The notes under the pieces: model-generated | Databases searched by the model: none | What the model was told of the DNA's origin: nothing | Seen by the model: the letters and a program-made list of their open reading frames with translations, nothing else | Assembly (NCBI GenBank): GCA_013139625.1 | Contig: WTAK01000062.1 | Location: 1 to 5,730 of the forward strand | Direction of reading: 5' to 3' | Length of the DNA stretch: 5,730 nucleotides | From: Candidatus Delongbacteria bacterium | GTDB lineage: Bacteria; UBA4055 | Made by a program: the position numbers and the translations under genes | Shown here: in pieces, positions 1 through 4,937 of the stretch | Numbering within the stretch: the first letter of the stretch is position 1 | Layout: each line of letters begins with the position of its first letter

Positions 1-811
1 ATTTTTCGAATTCAGAGAATACAATATTGTTTGCATCTAACTTTGTTGCTTGTGTCGCGGCATCATTAAAAAAGGAAGTAAAAATATTGAAATTTTTTCT
101 TATTTTTCGGGATAAAATAAATGAAAATATAGTAATAAAAATAAATATAATAAGCATTGTCAGAACGATAGTCACAACTGAGTCATTTACATTTTGCTGC
201 ATTTTAGATTCCACCTGCCCGATCACACCATTGATATCATCATACCAGAATCCTGCACCTACATACCATTGCCATTCAGGAATTCCCCTGACAAACGACA
301 ATTTTCGACCAACTTTTTTAGTAGCAGGGTTATACCATGAGTATTCAGCATATCCACCTAGTGGATCTTTTATAGCCTTCATAAATTGATCATGGGTGAT
401 TATTCCATCAGGGTCAGCTTTGTCAGAGATGTTTTTGCCGATCAATTCAGGAGTACTGCTGCTCATTAAAATTACTCCCTTATAAGATCTTACGAATAAG
501 ATACCATGCTCATTCCCTCTGTTAGGAAATCGGACTTTTGAAAACCATTCTAAAACTTGTTCTTTCAATTCATCTTCAGAGATATTTAACTTTGCTCTTC
601 TGGATTCAATGTAATCAAAAGCCCTATCAACTTCATGTTGAACAATATGTTTCTGATCTTCAATATATTCTTTTCTGATTTTTTCACTTTTGCTGTGAAA
701 GTGAGAATATTGTTTATTTATAGATAAGTATCCTACTACGGATATTGTAAGGAAGCTGAGCAAAACTAGAGTAATAAAGTATAATTTGGTTATAGATATT
801 TTTGTTTTCAT
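1..811 (-). CDS. Cache-domain membrane sensor protein, N-terminal part (partial at left edge)
   Basis: The 270 visible codons run without a stop from an ATG at 811 to the window edge, so the C-terminus is missing. Residues about 9-31 form an N-terminal membrane segment and about 212-234 a second one. The extracytoplasmic part between them (about 35-205) reads as a Cache_2-type small-molecule-binding domain: a helical lead-in, then HGILFVRSYKG, PELIGKN, DPDG, GGYAEYSWYNP and the closing WQWYVGAGFWYDDI, all typical positions for this family. After the second membrane segment comes RKIRKNFNIFTSFFNDA and a stretch ending FSEFEK, the kind of linker that in related proteins leads to PAS, histidine kinase or GGDEF domains. 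The start is supported by AAGGGAG placed a few bases upstream. It lies 84 nt downstream of the four-PAS sensor on the same strand and may share its transcript. The ligand and the output type cannot be seen here; family-level confidence is high. Confidence 0.88.
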   Translation of the reverse strand, partial: MKTKISITKLYFITLVLLSFLTISVVGYLSINKQYSHFHSKSEKIRKEYIEDQKHIVQHEVDRAFDYIESRRAKLNISEDELKEQVLEWFSKVRFPNRGNEHGILFVRSYKGVILMSSSTPELIGKNISDKADPDGIITHDQFMKAIKDPLGGYAEYSWYNPATKKVGRKLSFVRGIPEWQWYVGAGFWYDDINGVIGQVESKMQQNVNDSVVTIVLTMLIIFIFITIFSFILSRKIRKNFNIFTSFFNDAATQATKLDANNIVFSEFEK

Positions 812-827
812 AATTCTCTCCCTTCTT

Positions 828-853
828 AGACCCTGAAATGAATTCAGGGTGAC
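828..853 (+). repeat. Palindromic repeat unit A
   Basis: This 26-nt unit has the plan AGA-NN-CTGAA-N5-TTCAG-NN-TGAC. Its core can fold into an 8-bp stem (830-837 with 843-850) around a 5-nt loop. A second copy of the same plan lies in opposite orientation 18 nt away (872-897). No T-run follows on either strand, so it is not an intrinsic terminator. It resembles short palindromes that I recall being dispersed through many AT-rich bacterial genomes; that recollection is unverified here. Confidence 0.7.
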
Positions 854-871
854 GATTTACCATTTGATTTT

Positions 872-897
872 GTCATGCTGAACTTGTTTCAGTATCT
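872..897 (-). repeat. Palindromic repeat unit B, inverted relative to unit A
   Basis: Read on the minus strand, this unit follows the plan of unit A: AGA-TA-CTGAA-ACAAG-TTCAG-CA-TGAC, identical at every fixed position, with differences only in the loop and two flanking dinucleotides. Its stem (878-882 with 888-892, plus two outer pairs) gives a hairpin. Two bases of the unit lie inside the TAG stop codon (896-898) of the upstream four-PAS gene, so gene end and repeat end coincide. Confidence 0.7.
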
Positions 898-3331
898 ATG
901 TTTTAGATAAGTCTCTCCATATCGTGAATAGAACTTTATGATCTTTTTCATTTTCTAGAGTAGTCAGTGTAACTTCAACGGGAAAAATAATACCATCAGC
1001 TTTTTTATGATCCCATTTGAAACGGTGATTTTTATTTTTCAAAGCTAATTCAATCATCTCATCAGCTTTAGTTAATGACAATTGGCCATCAGGTTGTTTT
1101 TCTGGTGATAGTTCAGAGGGATGAGTATTTAAAAATTCACCTTTGTTTTTATAACCAAGCAGATCAATAGTTGCTTGATTACAGTCCACAAATTTGCCAT
1201 TTTCAATGATCAATATAGCATTCATAGAATTTTCAAACATATTTCTGTATTTCTTTTCACTTAAAGCTAAAGCCATTCTTGATCTTTTTCTTTCAGTTAC
1301 ATCCGTTACAGTAAATGTAACACCTTTGTTTAAATTATTAACATCTATAGGTGAAAATCTTAAAAAGACATCTATAATACTTCCATCTTTTTTCTTAAGC
1401 TGTGTTTCTACAAGCCCTGTTCCTTTTTTTTGAATTTGTTTATATTTTTCTTCGCCAACTTTATTGAATACTTCTTCCGATGGATATAAAAATTTTGAAT
1501 TTTTACCAATAAGTTCAACTTGTGAATATCCAACTATTTCACAGAATTTTTTGTTTACTTCTTTCATTTGACGATCAACATCCAAACCAATACCGATTGG
1601 AGATGAGTCTAGTACACTGATTAAAAGTTCATTCGTCGCAATTATTTTTTCTTCCATTTTATTTCTTTCAGTGATATCTCTGGCGGTACCAAGAACCCCT
1701 ATAAGTTTTTTTTCAGAGTCATAAACCGGAGTTTTTATCGTCTCGAGTGTTTCTTTATGACCATCGTTAGCGTAAGTAACTTTTTCAATATTTATTATTG
1801 GTTTACCTGCAATTATAACGTTCTTATCTTTTTCACGGAAGAAATCTGCTAATTCTTTATCTACAAAATCATAATCTGTTTTACCGACAATATCAGATTC
1901 TTTTGCACCAAAAAAACGTTCGAATTTTTTGTTACAAGAAAGATATGCACCATTTTTATCTTTCAACCATACTAGGTCAGGTATCGTATCCAATAATGTA
2001 CGAATATGTGCTTCATTTTTTTTCAATTCATCTTCAATTTCTTTTCGTTCAGTGATATCATGGGCTATCATAAAAAAGAGCAACTTGTTATCTTTGTTTT
2101 TTATAAGAGTAGAGCTAGTTTGAGCATAAAATGTAGTTTGGTCTTTTCTTACCAGTTTAACTTCAGGATTTGACATTTTGCCAACTTTAATAAGCCGATT
2201 AATATTATTGCCAACTTTTTCCTTTTCGCTAGGATCAATAAAGTCAAAAATATTAATAGTTTTAATATTGATATTTTCGTCGATCTGAAACATTTGATAT
2301 GCGCCTTTTGATGCGAAAGTTAATTTTGCATTTTTATCAAAAACGATTATTGCATCAGGGGATGAGTTTAAATATGATTTTAGGATATCTCTATTTTCTT
2401 CCAGATCTTCAAAACTTTTAGCAACTTCTTCAGTCCTTAAAAGAACTTTATTTTCTAATTCAGAATTAAGTATCTTTAATTCTTCTGCTTGATCTTTTAT
2501 CTGAGCCAATTGGGATTCAATAGTCTCCTTATCTTCTTTATTCTTTACTGAGTGATTATCTATTTTTTTGTAATAAGTGTTAAGCTCCTCAATAGTAGTC
2601 TCAAGTAGTTCCTGTTCATCAAATTTGCTGGAGTTTTTATCAAGTTCAATATGATGGTGTTCGATAGTACGATTTAGTAATTTTTTAATTGGTTTAGAAA
2701 TACTGTTAGCTACAATGATTGAAATAATTATGGTCAGAATAATTACAAAAATAGAGAAAAATAGCATCCTACTCATATTTTTATGCATTCGGAGCTCTAT
2801 TTTTTTAAAATATTCAGTTGCCGTTTTAAAGGAATTAATTTTTATAATGTGATATTTTGATGATAAAAGTTCAATATAATCGTTACACAAAGAGTTTACT
2901 ATTAGTTCTGCTTGAGAATAATCTCCTTCTTTTAGATAGCCCAAAGCTTCTTCCCGTATCATTTTCCAATCACTATATGTTTTTATTGCATCCTCAACAT
3001 CTTCTTCATTTCCGGAATAACGATCTTCCACTAAATCAAAATCATAAAATATTTGTTTTTCTAGTTGACTGATCTCGGCAAGTATTTCTAACGATCTGTC
3101 TTCATCCTTAATATTTAAAAGTTTATTAACAAAATTATTAATTTTTATAGAGTTCGATTCAATATTTTTTATAGTTAGACCAACAGTTCTAGGGTTATCC
3201 TGAAGGTGTGTGATCAATTTAGACATTTTAAAGGCATTATTGAAAGAGAATGAAATAGTTCCAAGTGTTAAAATTAATAATGAAGCAAACCCTAAAAATA
3301 ACCTAGTTCGAAAAGATAACTTTTTAAGCAT
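896..3331 (-). CDS. Membrane sensor protein with periplasmic helical domain, HAMP-like segment and four PAS domains; no output domain
   Basis: The protein has 811 residues from the chosen start, the ATG at 3331 preceded by AGAGG with 5 nt spacing. An in-frame ATG at 3412 would add 27 residues ahead of a typical MLKKLSFRTRLFLG N-terminus but has no ribosome binding site. Membrane segments lie at about 11-31 and 189-208. The roughly 155 residues between them look all-helical, like a four-helix-bundle (4HB_MCP-type) sensor domain. SKPIKKLL at 212-219 opens a degenerate HAMP-like region, followed by a coiled coil at about 262-318. Four PAS domains follow at about 317-430, 440-556, 567-682 and 692-811. 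Three are followed by the usual D(I/V)TER linker (HDITERK, RDITERN, TDVTERK). The fourth carries HRFKWDHKKADG..FPVEVTLT and ends at IWRDLSKT, where a linker to HisKA, GGDEF or another output would normally begin. The stop falls there, inside a repeat. It is either an output-less sensor working through partners or a truncated kinase. The PAS cofactors are unknown. Confidence 0.9.
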   Translation of the reverse strand: MLKKLSFRTRLFLGFASLLILTLGTISFSFNNAFKMSKLITHLQDNPRTVGLTIKNIESNSIKINNFVNKLLNIKDEDRSLEILAEISQLEKQIFYDFDLVEDRYSGNEEDVEDAIKTYSDWKMIREEALGYLKEGDYSQAELIVNSLCNDYIELLSSKYHIIKINSFKTATEYFKKIELRMHKNMSRMLFFSIFVIILTIIISIIVANSISKPIKKLLNRTIEHHHIELDKNSSKFDEQELLETTIEELNTYYKKIDNHSVKNKEDKETIESQLAQIKDQAEELKILNSELENKVLLRTEEVAKSFEDLEENRDILKSYLNSSPDAIIVFDKNAKLTFASKGAYQMFQIDENINIKTINIFDFIDPSEKEKVGNNINRLIKVGKMSNPEVKLVRKDQTTFYAQTSSTLIKNKDNKLLFFMIAHDITERKEIEDELKKNEAHIRTLLDTIPDLVWLKDKNGAYLSCNKKFERFFGAKESDIVGKTDYDFVDKELADFFREKDKNVIIAGKPIINIEKVTYANDGHKETLETIKTPVYDSEKKLIGVLGTARDITERNKMEEKIIATNELLISVLDSSPIGIGLDVDRQMKEVNKKFCEIVGYSQVELIGKNSKFLYPSEEVFNKVGEEKYKQIQKKGTGLVETQLKKKDGSIIDVFLRFSPIDVNNLNKGVTFTVTDVTERKRSRMALALSEKKYRNMFENSMNAILIIENGKFVDCNQATIDLLGYKNKGEFLNTHPSELSPEKQPDGQLSLTKADEMIELALKNKNHRFKWDHKKADGIIFPVEVTLTTLENEKDHKVLFTIWRDLSKT

Positions 3332-3336
3332 AGAAA

Positions 3337-3341
3337 CCTCT
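3337..3341 (-). promoter_or_regulatory. Ribosome binding site deciding the start of the four-PAS sensor
   Basis: On the minus strand AGAGG stands 5 nt before the ATG at 3331. The alternative upstream ATG at 3412 is preceded only by an A/T-rich run with no purine-rich Shine-Dalgarno match, so the downstream start is preferred. Confidence 0.65.
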
Positions 3342-3383
3342 AAATATTTGTTTGTCAATTCTAGTTGTTGAGATACAATAAAT

Positions 3384-3412
3384 AATATATGATAATTACC
3401 TGAACAATTCAA
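3384..3412 (-). promoter_or_regulatory. Possible sigma-70 type promoter for the four-PAS sensor
   Basis: Read on the minus strand, TTGAAT (3412-3407) and TATATT (3389-3384) are separated by exactly 17 nt, matching 4/6 and 5/6 of the -35 and -10 consensus. Transcription would start near 3377, giving a leader of about 45 nt before the ATG at 3331. Such AT-rich matches arise easily by chance in this composition, and Bacteroidota use a different consensus, so this is only a candidate. Confidence 0.3.
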
Positions 3413-3462
3413 TTAAAATGTATTTTTATTTTCATATCGGGTTTTTCTTCTTATATTCAATG

Positions 3463-3488
3463 TATGTGTCGCAGGTCTGCGACCCATA
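3463..3488. repeat. 26-bp imperfect palindrome in the divergent control region
   Basis: Arms TATGTGTCGCAG (3463-3474) and CTGCGACCCATA (3477-3488) are reverse complements except for one mismatched pair, around a 2-nt centre. The inner GTCGCAG/CTGCGAC arms are perfect and strikingly GC-rich for this AT-rich gap. The centre lies about 126 bp upstream of the predicted sigma-54 start site, a usual distance for an activator (enhancer) site. It could equally be a dispersed palindromic repeat. No T-run follows, so it is not a terminator. Confidence 0.6.
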
Positions 3489-3498
3489 ACTAAAAATA

Positions 3499-3541
3499 GT
3501 ATCTCAGACATTATTATAGTATCAAACACATTGTTGAGATA
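3499..3541. repeat. TGAGATA-type repeated words, candidate regulator sites
   Basis: TATCTCA (3500-3506) and TGAGATA (3535-3541) form an inverted pair 28 nt apart. The longer word TTGTTGAGATA (3531-3541) recurs exactly at 3365-3375 near the left-hand start. A second word, ATAGTATC, occurs at 3496-3503 and 3516-3523, exactly 20 bp apart (about two helical turns). These may be operator sites in the divergent promoter region, but short words in AT-rich DNA recur by chance. Confidence 0.3.
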
Positions 3542-3575
3542 GCAAATTAGCCTTGATGTTTTCAATTAAATAATT

Positions 3576-3592
3576 TGGCACGGCATTTGCAA
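3576..3592 (+). promoter_or_regulatory. Sigma-54 (-24/-12) promoter of the receiver-PAS gene
   Basis: TGGCACG (3576-3582), four bases, then TTGCA (3587-3591) matches the RpoN promoter consensus TGGCACG-N4-TTGCW at every defined position. The invariant GG (3577-3578) and GC (3589-3590) are separated by the required 10 bp. The predicted start is near 3602, about 51 nt before the ATG at 3653. A sigma-54 promoter needs an AAA+ activator (bacterial enhancer-binding protein) bound upstream; none is encoded in this window. Confidence 0.85.
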
Positions 3593-3616
3593 ATACATAA
3601 ATATACAAAAATGTAA

Positions 3617-3636
3617 GGGCGTTATTCATAACGCCC
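3617..3636 (+). repeat. Perfect 9-bp inverted repeat in the 5' leader of the receiver-PAS gene
   Basis: GGGCGTTAT (3617-3625) and ATAACGCCC (3628-3636) are perfect reverse complements around TC. The hairpin would lie inside the leader predicted from the sigma-54 promoter and ends 5 nt before the AGGAG ribosome binding site (3642-3646). It could affect mRNA stability or translation. The GTAAGGGCG...CGCCC form also resembles a widespread dispersed palindrome I recall from other bacterial genomes, so a mobile-repeat origin is possible. The SD itself is not part of the stem. Confidence 0.65.
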
Positions 3637-3652
3637 AATATAGGAGTAAATT

Positions 3653-4729
3653 ATGACAACAAAGATAAATATCCTAATAGTTGAAGATAATCCGGATCAT
3701 GTATTTTTAATTACACAAATGTTATTAAAAATACCTTCAGATTCAGTATTATATTTTGAATACGATATTAAAGATGCAGATTGTTTGGCATCAGCAATGG
3801 AAGTATTAAGTAACAATCCGATAGATGTAATATTGTTAGACCTTGGCTTGCCGGATAGTAAAGACCTTGAATCTTTGGAGAAGATATTAAGTCTTTACCC
3901 TGAAATGCCTATTATAATCCAAACAGCCTTAGGAAGACCTGATGTGATCATGGGTGCCTTGAATAGTGGAGCAGAGGATTATTTGATAAAAGGGGAATAT
4001 ACGACTACTCTTCTGATCCGATCTATCAGACATTCAATAGAAAGAAGAAAAGCTCTAGTTCAGACAATGCATAGTAAAGAGCAAATGAGGATATTAATAG
4101 AAAAGAATTTTAATCCAATGTTTGTAATAAACGAAGAAAATATCATACTAGATATAAACGAATCAGCTATTACATATTTCGGAAAGCAAAAAGATGAATT
4201 GATAGGCAATAAATATGGTTATTCATTTGATGAAAATGAAAAAATAGAGATTAATATTAATGAAGACAATAAAACTGCAATAGCTGAAGTAAGAACTATA
4301 AAGATTAAATGGAAAGATAAGGATGCATTCCTTATAACATTAAATGATATAACAGATATGAAGAATGAACAAACTGGGCTTAAGAAAGAAGTTGAAACAT
4401 TTCAAAGTTTTTTTAATGATAATAAATTAATCATGTTCTTAATTGATCCTGAAGCAGGAAAGATCATTCAAGCAAATCCTACTGCAAGTAAATTTTACGG
4501 TTATACAATTGAAGAATTAGAAAATATGGGGTTTTCAGATATTTTAGATATGAGCGAAGAGGAAGTTATTGAAGAAAATCTAAATGCAATGAATGAGGAT
4601 AGAATTTATATCATACAGTTCCATAAAACCCGTGAAAATCAAAAGAAAAAGGTTAAGATCTTTAAGGGGAACATCAATTTAACGAATAGAATTTTGGATT
4701 ATTATATCATTCATGAGGAAAACGATTAA
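3653..4729 (+). CDS. Response regulator receiver protein with two C-terminal PAS domains, no output domain
   Basis: This 358-residue protein starts at an ATG with AGGAG 6 nt upstream. Residues 1-130 are a complete receiver domain: acidic pocket E11-D12, phospho-acceptor D63 in LLDLGLPD, switch threonine T91 in IIIQTA, and K113 in DYLIKG, followed by the SIRHSIERRK helix. All residues needed for phosphorylation are present. A first PAS domain lies at about 143-236, ending ITLNDITDMKN. A short helical linker leads to a second at about 248-355 (FQSFFNDNKLIMFLIDPEAGKI, ANPTASKFYGYTIEELENMGF, ending YYIIHEEND). It stops where PAS proteins usually continue to DITERK and a kinase or cyclase domain; there is no HisKA, HATPase, GGDEF or DNA-binding region. 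No signal peptide or membrane segment is visible, so it should be cytoplasmic. Transcription is probably sigma-54 dependent. It is divergent from the four-PAS sensor, a plausible partner, and could pass or sequester phosphoryl signals through protein contacts. Confidence 0.92.
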   Translation: MTTKINILIVEDNPDHVFLITQMLLKIPSDSVLYFEYDIKDADCLASAMEVLSNNPIDVILLDLGLPDSKDLESLEKILSLYPEMPIIIQTALGRPDVIMGALNSGAEDYLIKGEYTTTLLIRSIRHSIERRKALVQTMHSKEQMRILIEKNFNPMFVINEENIILDINESAITYFGKQKDELIGNKYGYSFDENEKIEININEDNKTAIAEVRTIKIKWKDKDAFLITLNDITDMKNEQTGLKKEVETFQSFFNDNKLIMFLIDPEAGKIIQANPTASKFYGYTIEELENMGFSDILDMSEEEVIEENLNAMNEDRIYIIQFHKTRENQKKKVKIFKGNINLTNRILDYYIIHEEND

Positions 4730-4735
4730 AAGTAG

Positions 4736-4755
4736 TGAACGCAGGAATGCGTTCA
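4736..4755 (+). repeat. Hairpin with GGAA tetraloop just after the receiver-PAS stop codon
   Basis: TGAACGCA (4736-4743) and TGCGTTCA (4748-4755) pair perfectly over 8 bp around GGAA, a GNRA-type tetraloop, starting 6 nt after the TAA. No T-run follows, so it is not itself the terminator; it may protect the mRNA 3' end or be a dispersed palindrome. Confidence 0.6.
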
Positions 4756-4789
4756 GGATTTCAGATCAATTTCGGATGTAAATATTTTT

Positions 4790-4819
4790 TAGGTGTTTTT
4801 ATAGCGCCTATTTTTTTTT
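4790..4819 (+). terminator. Rho-independent terminator after the receiver-PAS gene
   Basis: TAGGTG (4790-4795) pairs with CGCCTA (4805-4810), with one G-U wobble and two further inner pairs possible. It is followed immediately by nine T residues (4811-4819). Its position 60 nt after the stop codon fits termination of the receiver-PAS transcript and separates it from the SPOR lipoprotein gene. Confidence 0.75.
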
Positions 4820-4828
4820 ATTTTTATG

Positions 4829-4856
4829 TTGATTTATATTCTATTTAATTTATATT
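4829..4856 (+). promoter_or_regulatory. Possible sigma-70 type promoter for the SPOR lipoprotein gene
   Basis: TTGATT (4829-4834) and TATATT (4851-4856) are separated by 16 nt and match 4/6 and 5/6 of the consensus hexamers. They lie just after the terminator, with a leader of about 75 nt. The region is almost pure A/T, so chance matches are likely. Confidence 0.25.
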
Positions 4857-4874
4857 CATGTAAAGCTAAAAAAT

Positions 4875-4916
4875 AGTATAGAAAGTATAGAACAAAAATT
4901 AACCAACATAGGTTAA
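4875..4916. repeat. Tandem 9-bp repeat and inverted repeat upstream of the SPOR gene
   Basis: AGTATAGAA occurs twice head-to-tail without a gap (4875-4883, 4884-4892). It is followed by the perfect inverted repeat TTAACC (4899-4904) / GGTTAA (4911-4916) with a 6-nt spacer, ending 9 nt before the GGAGG ribosome binding site (4926-4930). These could be an operator or a leader hairpin; the sequence alone does not say which. Confidence 0.35.
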
Positions 4917-4937
4917 AAAGTTATTGGAGGTATTTGA

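Noticed and set aside
27..389. Plus-strand open frame of 120 codons
   Set aside because: It runs antisense to the Cache sensor gene, has no ribosome binding site, and its product resembles no family; the minus-strand frame gives clear Cache motifs.
828..897. The two hairpins between the minus-strand genes as intrinsic terminators
   Set aside because: Neither is followed by a T-run on either strand, so read-through from the four-PAS gene to the Cache gene remains possible.
828..897. CRISPR array
   Set aside because: There are only two units, they are in opposite orientation, palindromic and 18 nt apart, and no cas gene is nearby.
1194..1433. Plus-strand open frame of 79 codons
   Set aside because: It is antisense to the fourth and third PAS domains of the sensor gene and looks like a low-complexity shadow.
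1929..2123. Plus-strand open frame of 64 codons
   Set aside because: It is antisense to the PAS-coding part of the sensor gene, with no start signal or recognisable product.
2857..3072. Plus-strand open frame of 71 codons
   Set aside because: It is antisense to the periplasmic domain of the sensor gene; the leucine-rich product is an effect of reverse AT-rich codons.
3332..3412. 27-residue N-terminal extension of the four-PAS sensor from an ATG at 3412
   Set aside because: There is no ribosome binding site before that ATG, while the ATG at 3331 has AGAGG at good spacing and opens a normal membrane-anchor sequence.
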